From assembly GCA_049287025.1 (NCBI GenBank), contig JBAQFA010000005.1, positions 1-64,000 of the forward strand: a stretch of DNA of 64,000 nucleotides. The letters are read 5' to 3'. Below are positions 8,408-17,105 of the stretch, in pieces. The DNA comes from UBA11710 sp049287025. Its GTDB lineage: Bacteria > Patescibacteriota > Patescibacteriia > Magasanikbacterales > UBA922. The number at the start of each line of letters is the position of its first letter. The stretch's first letter is position 1. Under the pieces are notes generated by a model. It was given only the letters and a program-made list of their open reading frames with translations. It was not told the DNA's origin and did no database searches. The position numbers and the translations under genes were made by a program.

Positions 8408-9670
8408 ATGTCCAACCCATTCGAAAACGCCATGTCACAGCTAGATAAAGCGGCCAAAATCATGAACCTAGATAAAGGTATTCATGACATTTTAAAACAA
8501 CCAGATCGCGTGTTAATCGTGTCAATTCCAGTAAAAATGGATAATGGAGAGGTAAGAGTGTTTACTGGCTATAGATCACAGTTTAACAACGCTATGGGCC
8601 CATATAAGGGTGGTATTAGATATCACCAAAATGTATCAATTGATGAAGTAAAAGCTTTGTCTTTTTGGATGATGGTGAAATGTGCGACAGTAAATATTCC
8701 TATGGGTGGAGGTAAAGGCGGAATAATTGTTGATTCTAAGACATTGTCAGCTGGTGAACTAGAGAGATTGTCTCGTGGCTATATCCAAAAGATTTGGCGT
8801 GAGATTGGTTCTGATAAAGATGTACCAGCGCCAGATATGTATACTACACCTACTATTATGGGTTGGATGCGTGATGAATTTGAAAAATTACTAGGTCAGG
8901 CTGATCCAGGTGTGATTACTGGCAAAGCGATAAAAGACGGCGGGTCAGAAGGCCGAGAAACTGCCACGGCTCAAGGCGGTGTCTATGTAGTAAAAGAATT
9001 AGCCAAAAAATTAAATTTGAATCCAGCCGTTCGAGGCTCTGAGGAGCCCTCAGACTCTCGAAGAGGAGAAACCAAAGTCGCAATTCAGGGTATGGGTAAT
9101 GTTGGTGGTTTCATGGCTAAGATTTTGAAAAGTGAAGGCTATAAAGTGGTAGCAATTAGTGATTCCAAAGGCGGTGTGTATGCCGAGGATTTAGATTTGG
9201 ATACTGTATTTAAACACAAAGAAACAACCGGTTCACTACAAGGCTTAGACGGAGTGCAAAATATTACTAATGAAGAATTATTAGAATTACCAGTGGATAT
9301 TCTTGTACCATCAGCGATGGAAAATCAAATTACCAAAGATAATGTAAATAATATTAAAGCTAAGGTAATTGTAGAAATGGCTAACGGACCAACCACACCA
9401 GAAGCAGATGAAATTTTGAAAGAACGTGGCATTATTCTTGTACCAGATGTTTTGGCCAATGCTGGTGGTGTGACAGTGTCTTGTTTTGAATGGGAACAAA
9501 ATATTAAAAATGAACGTTGGAGCGAAGCAGAAGTGTTTACTAAGTTAGAACCAATGATGGTTCAGGCTTTTGATGAAGTTTGGGAAACAAAAGAAAAATA
9601 TAGTATTGATATGAGGACAGCGGCGTTTGTGAAGGCAATTGAGAGAGTGGCGAGTAAGACACGGATTTAG
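8408..9670 (+). CDS. gdhA: Glutamate dehydrogenase (Glu/Leu/Phe/Val family)
   Basis: 420-residue cytosolic oxidoreductase interconverting glutamate and 2-oxoglutarate plus ammonia. The N-terminal dimerisation/substrate domain has YKGGIRYH and PMGGGKGG (residues 98-105). The NAD(P) domain has the Rossmann motif VAIQGMGNVGG, then a conserved VPSAMENQIT and ANGPTTPEAD. Between the two domains, residues 208-221 (AVRGSEEPSDSRRGE) are not found in family members I know and are encoded by a 33-bp palindrome (9030-9062). Without them the linker has the usual length. Cofactor preference (NAD or NADP) is not decided here. It is flanked by a promoter and terminator. Confidence 0.93.
   Translation: MSNPFENAMSQLDKAAKIMNLDKGIHDILKQPDRVLIVSIPVKMDNGEVRVFTGYRSQFNNAMGPYKGGIRYHQNVSIDEVKALSFWMMVKCATVNIPMGGGKGGIIVDSKTLSAGELERLSRGYIQKIWREIGSDKDVPAPDMYTTPTIMGWMRDEFEKLLGQADPGVITGKAIKDGGSEGRETATAQGGVYVVKELAKKLNLNPAVRGSEEPSDSRRGETKVAIQGMGNVGGFMAKILKSEGYKVVAISDSKGGVYAEDLDLDTVFKHKETTGSLQGLDGVQNITNEELLELPVDILVPSAMENQITKDNVNNIKAKVIVEMANGPTTPEADEILKERGIILVPDVLANAGGVTVSCFEWEQNIKNERWSEAEVFTKLEPMMVQAFDEVWETKEKYSIDMRTAAFVKAIERVASKTRI
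9030..9062. repeat. Palindromic insertion inside gdhA
   Basis: Arms TTCGAG..TCTGAGG and CCTCAGA..CTCGAA around an AGC loop, with a two-base internal mismatch. It is GC-richer than the gene and translated in frame at the boundary of two domains, so it is tolerated. Confidence 0.85.
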
Positions 9671-9733
9671 ACGGAAAAAAAAGGGATTATACGGAAATAA
9701 CACAAAAATTGAACTAAAATTTAACAAAAATAA

Positions 9734-9764
9734 AAACGAGTCTCATATTTGTGAGATTCGTTTT
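9734..9764 (+). terminator. Intrinsic terminator after gdhA
   Basis: AAACGAGTCTCA, a 4-base loop, then TGAGATTCGTTTT (one G-T pair), about 65 bases after the gdhA stop. Confidence 0.8.
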
Positions 9765-9845
9765 AATTCCTCTAAAATCTAATCTAATTACAGAGGAATG
9801 GTGCCTGCTTTCATGCCAACAGGCGGGCTTTAGAGCGCTTGGCTC
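9765..9845 (-). terminator. Hairpin-rich 3' region of the small ORF
   Basis: Three stems lie after the minus-strand small ORF. GAGC/GCTC abuts its stop. GCCTG/CAGGC is at 9802-9825. ATTCCTCT/AGAGGAAT is at 9766-9773 with 9792-9799. No clean T-run follows the first two, so a termination role is likely but not certain. Confidence 0.4.
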
Positions 9846-10013
9846 TTACATGTCAGCCTGACGGCGAGACAGGGTTTGACTTGCGACCTCTCTTTCCAGG
9901 ATACGCCTGGAAGTTTCAAGGTCGTCATCGTCACCCCATTCACCACCGAAAGGTGAAAGTGCAGCAACTAGGGATAGGGTGAGCAGAGTGAGAACACCGA
10001 GCGCGTCCAGCAA
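9846..10013 (-). CDS. Small GC-rich membrane ORF, 55 residues (TTG start)
   Basis: Not previously named as far as I can tell. Reading from TTG 10013 it begins with a hydrophobic helix (LDALGVLTLLTLSLVAALS). An acidic turn (GGEWGDDDDLE) and an amphipathic basic tail ending SRRQADM follow. A purine run GGGGG sits about 7 bases before the TTG, and a textbook promoter (10050-10078) lies upstream on the same strand. Base composition is near 55 % GC against roughly 35 % for neighbours. That suggests recent transfer or unusual constraint, and an RNA function remains possible. A similar GC-rich small ORF is at 29770-29967. No function can be assigned. Confidence 0.55.
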   Translation of the reverse strand: MLDALGVLTLLTLSLVAALSPFGGEWGDDDDLETSRRILEREVASQTLSRRQADM

Positions 10014-10049
10014 GATAAAACCCCCTTGTGGTCTCGCTGGTTGGTATCC

Positions 10050-10078
10050 AGTTTAATCTTTTTTTAATAATTTGTCAA
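10050..10078 (-). promoter_or_regulatory. Promoter of the small GC-rich ORF
   Basis: On the minus strand TTGACA (10078-10073), a 17-base spacer, and TAAACT (10055-10050). It is among the closest matches to the sigma70 consensus in the window. Confidence 0.75.
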
Positions 10079-10091
10079 CCGTATCTGAACC

Positions 10092-10120
10092 TTGCTTTTT
10101 TTATTTATTTTAGCTAAAAT
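10092..10120 (+). promoter_or_regulatory. Promoter of the methyltransferase/leuS unit
   Basis: TTGCTT, a 17-base spacer, TAAAAT (10115-10120), 49 bases before ATG 10170. It is divergent from the small-ORF promoter at 10050-10078. Confidence 0.65.
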
Positions 10121-10169
10121 ATCTATATTATTCTTTAGGCAAGTAAAAGCCTTATTTTTGGTTCAAAAT

Positions 10170-10958
10170 ATGAAATCTGTCGAAGGAAAAATATGGCATG
10201 ATGAAAAATATGGTGACTTTTTAATCAAGCGGGAATTGTCTAAAAAGAAAATTGCTGAATTGCGTGACCGTTTTAATCATCCAGTCAACCGTAGAGATTT
10301 AATAAAATTTGATGAACGCAAAAATCCTTTTGTTTTGTCACAAGTACCATTTGCAGATTTATTTCTTAGTGATATCAAGCCACCGCGTGAAGGTCAAAGG
10401 TTCGTAGAAGAATTTGAGGCATATAAAAAAAGAATAGCAGAATTTATAAAAGGCAAAAATTTTTTTGATTTAGGTTGCGGTGAAAATGATTTACTTATTG
10501 AGGATTTGGTAGAAGTATTAGCACAATATGGAGCAAATGAGTATGTAGGAGTCGACATATCTCCAAGGAGAGAAATTTATGATAAAGTTGAGAGACCTGA
10601 TGGTAAAACTATGGAAATTTATGTTTTGAAAGAAGAAATGTTGAATTTTGTTCGTTCTATTCCAGATAATTATGGAGGAAATGTTTTACTTTGTGGAATA
10701 CAAGAAGATACACATGATGGCTATAATTCTGATTTAGTAAAGAAATATGTGGAGAATATAATTAGTGAATTATATCGCATTATGAATACTGGAGATGTTA
10801 TTATGATTTCAGGACCCTCATTCGAAACTATTAAAGGTTCATTAATTTTTAGTAAAAATAATACAGTAATTGATAAAGATGGAAGAGTTTTGTTTATAAA
10901 AGAAGAAATTACTGGCGGCAAGGGGAGTGCCGATAGCGTTTATTATAAAAAAGTATAA
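10170..10958 (+). CDS. Class I SAM-dependent methyltransferase-like protein
   Basis: 262 residues. The N-terminal third is charged and unfamiliar. Residues from about 95 form a Rossmann-like methyltransferase core: FFDLGCGENDLLIEDL (SAM motif I), YVGVDISPRREIYDKV (acidic loop), then NVLLCGIQEDTH and a strand-helix pattern with GDVIMISGPS. The substrate is unknown. It sits 4 bases before leuS and very probably shares its transcript. ATG 10170 is used because the upstream in-frame codons overlap the promoter's -10 region. Confidence 0.7.
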   Translation: MKSVEGKIWHDEKYGDFLIKRELSKKKIAELRDRFNHPVNRRDLIKFDERKNPFVLSQVPFADLFLSDIKPPREGQRFVEEFEAYKKRIAEFIKGKNFFDLGCGENDLLIEDLVEVLAQYGANEYVGVDISPRREIYDKVERPDGKTMEIYVLKEEMLNFVRSIPDNYGGNVLLCGIQEDTHDGYNSDLVKKYVENIISELYRIMNTGDVIMISGPSFETIKGSLIFSKNNTVIDKDGRVLFIKEEITGGKGSADSVYYKKV

Positions 10959-10962
10959 TTAT

Positions 10963-13900
10963 ATGAAAACATATCAGGAATTTTTAAACAATCAAGGCGA
11001 AAAGAAATGGCAAAAATATTGGGAAGACAATAAAATTTTTGAAACCACAGAATCTTCGGACAAGGAGAAATTTTATGGTCTGATAGAATTTCCTTATCCA
11101 TCAGGGGCTGGTCTTCATGTTGGTCATCCGCGGCCTTTTACTGCTATGGATGTGATTTGTCGTAAAAAGAGGATGCAAGGCAAGAATGTTTTGTTCCCAA
11201 TTGGTTTTGATGCTTTTGGTTTGCCCACAGAAAATTTTGCTATAAAAACTGGTCGTCCGCCAGCCGAAGTGACAGCCGAGAATATTGCCAATTTTACGCG
11301 CCAGTTAAAGATGTTGGGTTATAGCTTTGCTTGGGATAGAGTAGTAGACACTACTGATCCAAAATACTACAAATGGACACAATGGATATTTTTACAATTA
11401 TTTAAACATGGTTTGGCTTATAAAAAAGCCATGCCAATCAATTGGTGTATTTCTTGTAAAATTGGTTTGGCCAATGAAGAAGTTGTTGACGGTAAATGCG
11501 AACGTTGTGGTGGACCAGTAGAAAAGCGCAACAAAGAACAGTGGATGTTAGCAATTACAAAATATGCTGATAAATTATTGCAAGGTTTGGAAACAGTTGA
11601 TTATATTCCTCAAGCCAAGATTCAACAGCAGAATTGGATTGGAAGGTCTGAAGGTATTAATTTTAAACACAAAGTAAAAGGCATGGATTTGGAATTTGAA
11701 GTTTATGATTCAATCCCGCAAACTTTCATGGCTCAGACTTTTGTGATTATTGCTCCAGAACATCCTTATGTTTTTGAAATGGTGAAAGGTACTGAGCGTG
11801 AAAAAGAGGTAATGGCCTTTGTGGAAAAAATAAAAAATAAAAAAGTTGGCGGAAAATTTGATATAGATAGTGATATGGAAGGAATTTTTACTGGTTGCTA
11901 TTCAGAAAATTATTTGGGGATTGGTCGTGATTTACCAATTTGGGTAGCAAGTTTTGCTTTAATGGATTATGGCACAGGCATTGTCGGTTGTAGTGCTCAT
12001 GATGAGCGAGATTATAAGTTTGCCAAAATGTATGATTTACCATTGCATCCAGTATTGTTCCCCAAAGACAAAGAGTTGGCAGAAAAAGTTCGTAGTACAG
12101 AAATATTTTATCGTGAATCAGATGGCTTGTTAGAAGAGCCAATTGATTTTAAAGGTAGAAAGTGGGATGAAGTAAGATCTGATATTATTCAATATATTGA
12201 AGACAAAGGTTTTGGTAAAAAAGCAGTACATTACAAACTTCGCGATTGGGTATTTTCTAGACAGCGTTATTGGGGTGAACCAATTCCACTGGTTTATTGT
12301 GAGAATTGTGCTAATAAAAAACCAAAAATATTATATATTCATGGAATTTATGGTGGTCCAGATGAAAATTGGGTACCGTGGTTTAAAAAAGCAATGGAAA
12401 ATAAGGGATATGAGGTTTTGACTCCAGAATTACCAGACTCAGACAAATTAGTTGATGAAAAAAAATGGATTGAAATATTAAAAAATTTACCAATTGATAA
12501 GGATGATAAGTTGTTTGTGATTGGTCATAGCTATGGCGCTAGATTTGCTTGTAAGTTTATCGAAGAGAGTGGAATGAAAGTGAAAAAGTTAATCATGGTT
12601 GGACCAACTGGCCCAAGTCAAACTGAAAATAATTATGCCAAATTGCGTGAAGTTGGTTGTAGTGAAGATTCAATAAAAAGTGTACAAGAATTAAGCAAAG
12701 AAAATTTTGATTGGAAAAAATTAAATTCATTGATTAGTAATACAGTAATTTATTTTTCAGATGATGATCCATTCATTCCGTTAACCATGGAAGAAAGTTA
12801 TAAAGAATTAAAACATACTACGAAAAATTTTGTTGGTAAAGGCCACTTTAATAAAAGAGCTGGTGTTTTGGAATTGCCAGAATTGTTAGAAGAATTTTCT
12901 GATGTTAAAAGACAAAAAGTTTTAATTATTCATGGTTTTACTGGTAGAGCTGACAAAAATTGGATGCCTTGGATGAAAGAAAAATTAGAATTAGCTGGAT
13001 TTGAAGTGAGAGTTCCTACTATGACCACTACTGATCATCCCGTAATGGAAAAATGGCTAGAAGAACTTTTGCCACTAGTAAAAGATTTTGATGAGAATGA
13101 TGTCATTATTGGACATAGTATTGGTGGTAGTACCGCTTTGCATTTGTTAGAACAAATGGAAAATAAAATAGGTCATCTGTATTTGGTAGCACCAGCAGTA
13201 GGAGAATTGGCCGATGAAGAAATTAAAAAGAAAAAAGCTAAAAAGCCAGAGAAAGATTATGACATGGTTAGGGCTTTTTGGGAAATGCCTATCATTTGGA
13301 ATAAGATTTTGAAAAAAGTTAACCAGGCTAATGTATTGTATTCTAATACTGACGAAAGTATAAAATCATATGGACATGAATTATGGCCTAATGATTGGCA
13401 AATAAAATTTTTAGGTAATCACGGTCATTTTGTGGATAAGGAGTATGACGTGTTGTTTGAAAATTTTGTAACGGCCAAAAATACTGGCTGGATTCCACTT
13501 CCAGAATCAGAATTACCATTGGAATTACCCAAGGTAGAAAAATATGAACCAACTGACAATGGTGAGTCACCTTTGGCTGTGATGACTGATTGGGTTAATA
13601 CCAAATGTCCAGTGTGTGGTGGAGAAGCGAGACGTGAGACTGATACTATGCCAAATTGGGCTGGGAGTTCTTGGTATTATCTTGCGTATACAATGATGAA
13701 AGAAAAAAATGGTGAATATGTTTGGGATAGAGCCAAAATGGATTATTGGAATCCAGTGGATTGGTATAATGGGGGAATGGAACATACGGTTTTACATTTG
13801 TTGTATTCTAGATTTTGGAATGAATTTTTGTTTGATATTGGACTCGTGCCAACTAGTGAACCATATAAAAAACGTACTTCACACGGGATGATTTTGGCGG

Positions 13901-14700
13901 CTGATGGTGAGAAAATGAGCAAGAGTCGGGGTAATGTAATTAATCCAGACGAAATGGTAGAGAAATTTGGGACTGATGCTTTCCGGACTTATATAATGTT
14001 TATGGGGCCGTTTGATCAGGCGGTAGCCTGGGACACGAATGGGGTTGTGGGCGTACGAAGATTTTTGGAAAAGGTGTGGAGCATTTTTGATTTTATAAGT
14101 GTAAGAAACAAACATTTTGGGAAAGGTGAATGGTGGCCTAGTGAACAGACAGATAAAAAACTTGCAAAATTGTTGGAGAAGACCATAAAGAAAGTTGGGG
14201 AAGATGTAGAAAAATTATCTTTCAATACGGCTATTAGTCAGTTAATGATATTTGTAAATGGATATATTGGAGATGTGACAGATAGTTTTGGTAGTCTTAA
14301 TGATCAAATTCAAAAAATAAAAGAAGAATCTGTCTCTAATCCGAGTCTTGCGAATAATACCGTTATATCTAAATTTGATTTTGAAAGGTTTATTAAATTA
14401 CTTTCGCTTTTTGCTCCGCACATCGCCGATGAGATCTGGGAACGACTTGGTAACAAAGGAAGTGTATCACAGCAAACTTGGCCAGAATATGATCCAGCGT
14501 TAATTATTGATGACGTGATTACTGTAGTGGCACAAGTAAATGGCAAAGTACGGGATGAATTTCAAGTGCCAGTAGATATTAGTGAAGAGGAAATTAAAAC
14601 CATGGCTCTCGCTTCAGACAAAGTTCAGAAGTGGTTAGAAGGAAAAGAACCAAAAAAAGTGATTTATGTGAAGGGGAGACTAGTCTCAATAGTTGTCTAG
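10963..14700 (+). CDS. leuS: Leucyl-tRNA synthetase with two nested alpha/beta hydrolase domains
   Basis: 1245 residues against about 860 for ordinary LeuRS. The catalytic core is complete: PYPSGAGLHVGH (HxGH, His52-His55), an editing domain, the WVFSRQRYWGEPIP block, KMSKS (984-988) and a C-terminal anticodon-binding domain. At about 454-838 the zinc/leucine-specific region, after CENC (446-449), is split by two tandem serine-hydrolase domains of RBBP9/YdeN type. The first has GHSYG (Ser523), Asp near 600-602 and GKGHF (His628). The second has GHSIGG (Ser719), Asp797 and GNHGHF (His822). LeuRS then resumes at TGWIPLPESELPLELP. Removing the insert leaves 860 residues. Both hydrolases retain apparent Ser-Asp-His triads. 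Their role is unknown; acyl or aminoacyl hydrolysis is only a guess. Confidence 0.95.
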   Translation: MKTYQEFLNNQGEKKWQKYWEDNKIFETTESSDKEKFYGLIEFPYPSGAGLHVGHPRPFTAMDVICRKKRMQGKNVLFPIGFDAFGLPTENFAIKTGRPPAEVTAENIANFTRQLKMLGYSFAWDRVVDTTDPKYYKWTQWIFLQLFKHGLAYKKAMPINWCISCKIGLANEEVVDGKCERCGGPVEKRNKEQWMLAITKYADKLLQGLETVDYIPQAKIQQQNWIGRSEGINFKHKVKGMDLEFEVYDSIPQTFMAQTFVIIAPEHPYVFEMVKGTEREKEVMAFVEKIKNKKVGGKFDIDSDMEGIFTGCYSENYLGIGRDLPIWVASFALMDYGTGIVGCSAHDERDYKFAKMYDLPLHPVLFPKDKELAEKVRSTEIFYRESDGLLEEPIDFKGRKWDEVRSDIIQYIEDKGFGKKAVHYKLRDWVFSRQRYWGEPIPLVYCENCANKKPKILYIHGIYGGPDENWVPWFKKAMENKGYEVLTPELPDSDKLVDEKKWIEILKNLPIDKDDKLFVIGHSYGARFACKFIEESGMKVKKLIMVGPTGPSQTENNYAKLREVGCSEDSIKSVQELSKENFDWKKLNSLISNTVIYFSDDDPFIPLTMEESYKELKHTTKNFVGKGHFNKRAGVLELPELLEEFSDVKRQKVLIIHGFTGRADKNWMPWMKEKLELAGFEVRVPTMTTTDHPVMEKWLEELLPLVKDFDENDVIIGHSIGGSTALHLLEQMENKIGHLYLVAPAVGELADEEIKKKKAKKPEKDYDMVRAFWEMPIIWNKILKKVNQANVLYSNTDESIKSYGHELWPNDWQIKFLGNHGHFVDKEYDVLFENFVTAKNTGWIPLPESELPLELPKVEKYEPTDNGESPLAVMTDWVNTKCPVCGGEARRETDTMPNWAGSSWYYLAYTMMKEKNGEYVWDRAKMDYWNPVDWYNGGMEHTVLHLLYSRFWNEFLFDIGLVPTSEPYKKRTSHGMILAADGEKMSKSRGNVINPDEMVEKFGTDAFRTYIMFMGPFDQAVAWDTNGVVGVRRFLEKVWSIFDFISVRNKHFGKGEWWPSEQTDKKLAKLLEKTIKKVGEDVEKLSFNTAISQLMIFVNGYIGDVTDSFGSLNDQIQKIKEESVSNPSLANNTVISKFDFERFIKLLSLFAPHIADEIWERLGNKGSVSQQTWPEYDPALIIDDVITVVAQVNGKVRDEFQVPVDISEEEIKTMALASDKVQKWLEGKEPKKVIYVKGRLVSIVV

Positions 14701-14705
14701 AATAG

Positions 14706-14788
14706 AACACAAAATTTACAAATTATTTCAAATTAACTCAAATATGATTTGCGAAAATTTGTTAAATTTGGGTGATTTGAGTTCTATT
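14706..14788. repeat. Intergenic hairpin (aaatttacaaatt / atttgagtt)
   Basis: Imperfect inverted repeat between leuS and comEC: left arm aaaatttacaaattatttc, right arm aaaatttgttaaatttggg, with an inner AACTCAAAT and its complement ATTTGAGTT. It ends 12 bases before the comEC ATG. Confidence 0.6.
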
Positions 14789-14800
14789 AATTAGGAGGGT

Positions 14801-16273
14801 ATGTTAGAAAAAATAATCAATTCAAAAAGCAAAACGTTTCTGACGCTTTGCTTTTCTTTTTTGTTAGGGATTATTAGCGTATCACTTTTAGAATGGAAAA
14901 TAGATTTTGTATATTTATATTTGGCATTATTTATTTTGGTGACATTTTTAATAATATTTTGGAAAGAGAAGGGAAAAAGATTTTTGATTTTTTGTTTTCT
15001 TGTTTTTTTGATAGGGGTGGGGAGATATTTAATAGCTTTTCCATTTTCAGAAATAGAGATTGGTAAACAAGATATTGTCGGTTATGTATCAGCCGAGCCA
15101 GATGTAAGAATGGACGGTGTACGTTATATAATCAAGATAAAAAATACACATAACAAAATACAGGATAATTTAATTGGAAAAAATGTTTATGTAAAGACCT
15201 TGCTTTATCCTAGATTCAACTATGGAGATACTTTGGAATTGAAATGTGATTTACAAAAACCAGAAATTATTAATGATTTTCGCTATGATATGTATTTGGC
15301 TAGATATGGTGTATTTTCTGTTTGTGAAGATGCAAAGATTAAAAAAATCGGAAGCGGTGAAGGTAATAATATTCTTGCAGGAATTTTTAATTTGAAAAAC
15401 GTCATTGCTGATAGAATAAATAAATTATGGCATGAACCCAATGCGAGTTTTATGGCTGGTTTGCTCTATGGTTATCGCGGGGGCTTGGGAGAACTAAATG
15501 ACATGTTTAGCCGAACTGGTGTCACACATATTGTGGCCATTTCCGGGTATAATATTAGTTTGATCGCATCTATTTTAATTGCGATTTGTATTAATCTTTA
15601 TATTCCGCGTAAAAAAGCCTTTTGGTTAATTACTGCTGGAATTATTTTGTTTGTGATTTTTACTGGGGCGAGTGCGTCGGTGGTGCGGGCTGGGATTATG
15701 GGTATTATAGTACTCCTCGCCAAACAAGTGGGTAGGACTTCGCAAGTCGGTAATGTTTTGGTTTTGACCGCAGTGGTTATGTCATTACAAAATCCGTTTA
15801 TTTTACTTTGGGACGCTGGCTTTCAACTTTCATTTATTTCTACTCTAGGTTTGGTGTATATCACACCAGTGATTAGAAATTGGTTTGACAGAGTACCAGA
15901 ATTTTTGGGCATTCGCGAATCATTAATTTCTACTTTGTCAGCCATTACGGCTACTCTGCCCTTAATATTATTTCAGTTTGGGCGGTTATCAATTGTGGCG
16001 CCAATCGTGAATATCTTGATATTATGGATTATCCCGACTATAATGATGTTAGGCTTTTTTGCGGTTGTAATAAGTTTTGTATTTATGCCTTTAGGTGAAA
16101 TAATCGCTTGGATTGGTTGGGTGGGATTGCAGTATATTATAAAAGTGGTAGAATTTTTTGCGAGTTTGAAATGGTCTGCCGTGGATTTGACTGTGCCGTG
16201 GTGGGGGATGATTTGTTTGTATTTAGTATTACTCTATTGGATAAGTGTAAAAAGGATTGAGCAAAATAAATAA
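14801..16273 (+). CDS. comEC: ComEC/Rec2-type DNA-uptake channel protein (membrane part)
   Basis: 490-residue polytopic protein. Two or three N-terminal helices precede a soluble DUF4131-like region (QDIVGYVSAEPDVRMDGVRYIIKIK). The Competence domain follows, with FMAGLLYGYRGGLGELNDMFSRTGVTHIVAISGYNISLIA, the conserved family core, and then helices to the C-terminus. ComEC forms the inner-membrane channel for single-stranded DNA during natural transformation. The C-terminal metallo-beta-lactamase domain of long ComEC proteins is missing here and is encoded separately at 17106-18032. ATG 14801 follows a strong AGGAGGG ribosome-binding site. Confidence 0.9.
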   Translation: MLEKIINSKSKTFLTLCFSFLLGIISVSLLEWKIDFVYLYLALFILVTFLIIFWKEKGKRFLIFCFLVFLIGVGRYLIAFPFSEIEIGKQDIVGYVSAEPDVRMDGVRYIIKIKNTHNKIQDNLIGKNVYVKTLLYPRFNYGDTLELKCDLQKPEIINDFRYDMYLARYGVFSVCEDAKIKKIGSGEGNNILAGIFNLKNVIADRINKLWHEPNASFMAGLLYGYRGGLGELNDMFSRTGVTHIVAISGYNISLIASILIAICINLYIPRKKAFWLITAGIILFVIFTGASASVVRAGIMGIIVLLAKQVGRTSQVGNVLVLTAVVMSLQNPFILLWDAGFQLSFISTLGLVYITPVIRNWFDRVPEFLGIRESLISTLSAITATLPLILFQFGRLSIVAPIVNILILWIIPTIMMLGFFAVVISFVFMPLGEIIAWIGWVGLQYIIKVVEFFASLKWSAVDLTVPWWGMICLYLVLLYWISVKRIEQNK

Positions 16274-16277
16274 TTTT

Positions 16278-16358
16278 CAGCAAAGATTTATAAGATTTAT
16301 ATGATGTGATTGGTTTCACTAAAAGTTGGCATCTTATAAATCATATAAATCTTTGCAA
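16278..16358. repeat. Intergenic hairpin (gcaaagatttat arms)
   Basis: Arms gcaaagatttataagattta and its near complement ending aaatctttgc enclose about 30 bases. It lies just after comEC and could act as a transcript-end or leader hairpin. Confidence 0.7.
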
Positions 16359-16379
16359 AAGATGAACGTATAACAATTT

Positions 16380-16997
16380 ATGTCAAAAGTAAAAATATTG
16401 TCTTCAAAACAAGGTTACAATTTAGTAGTAGATTATTATGCCAAAAAAGAGAAGTATTGGGATAGTTTTGAAAAAGACCAGGTTTTGCCTTTGCTTGGTG
16501 ATATTAAAGATAAAAAAATATTAGATGTCGGGGCAGGGAATGGGCGTCTAGCTTCGCGTTTGGTAAAGGAAGGAACAGAGGTGACCGCACTGGATGTTTC
16601 AGAAGAAATGTTAAAAAAGATTGACCAAAAATTTAACAAAAATTTAACAAAAATTAAAACAGTGATTGGTGACGCAGAGTGTTTGCCGTTTGAAGATAGT
16701 AGTTTTGACATCGTAATTGCGACTTTTTTGATTGTGCATTTGAAAGATTTGAATTTATTTTTTGATGAGGTTTATCGCGTGTTAAAACCCGGCGGGAAAT
16801 TTTTAGTGACCAATATAAATCAACGTAAGGCTCCAGAAATAAAAACTGAACAAGGCCTGGTGGAGATTGAATCATATTATCACAGGCCAGAACAAGTAGT
16901 GGAGGATTTAGAGGTTTTGGCTTTTAAAGTAGAAGAGAATAAATTTATTAAAGAGGGGGAAGTGTGGGTGAATCAAATAATTTTTGCAATCAAATAA
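16380..16997 (+). CDS. SAM-dependent methyltransferase (Methyltransf_11 type)
   Basis: 205 residues. The Rossmann core has ILDVGAGNGRLASRLVKEG (motif I), VTALDVSEEMLKK (motif II), GDAECLPFEDSSFDIVIATFLIVHL (motifs III-IV) and RVLKPGGKFLVTNINQR. Such compact enzymes methylate small molecules, quinones or RNA, and nothing here identifies the substrate. It lies between the two halves of the ComEC system, so the separation of those halves is not a frameshift. The last codons run into an iterated-word array. Confidence 0.85.
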   Translation: MSKVKILSSKQGYNLVVDYYAKKEKYWDSFEKDQVLPLLGDIKDKKILDVGAGNGRLASRLVKEGTEVTALDVSEEMLKKIDQKFNKNLTKIKTVIGDAECLPFEDSSFDIVIATFLIVHLKDLNLFFDEVYRVLKPGGKFLVTNINQRKAPEIKTEQGLVEIESYYHRPEQVVEDLEVLAFKVEENKFIKEGEVWVNQIIFAIK

Positions 16998-17098
16998 GCT
17001 TGCAAGGCTTACTAGGCTAACAATGCTTAAAAGGCTAAAAATTATATATTTGTATAAAATGTGAGCTTTGTAGGCTTTGTAGGCTTTGTGAGCCTTTT
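16996..17098. repeat. ggctttgtaggcttt iterated-word array
   Basis: aagcttgcaaggcttactaggct on one side and gctttgtaggctttgtagg on the other, with agcc/ggct in both orientations. It occupies the whole spacer before the next gene. Confidence 0.65.
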
Positions 17099-17105
17099 GT
17101 TAATT

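Noticed and set aside
9765..10080. Structured RNA such as RNase P or 6S for the GC-rich island
   Set aside because: No conserved core of a known RNA is visible, while a coherent reading frame with promoter and ribosome site is. An RNA role is kept only as an alternative.
12197..12421. 74-codon plus-strand frame inside leuS
   Set aside because: It overlaps the leuS reading frame out of phase, with no ribosome site or recognisable sequence.
16274..17105. ComEC halves as a frameshifted single gene
   Set aside because: A complete methyltransferase gene lies between them, and the second half has its own membrane anchor.
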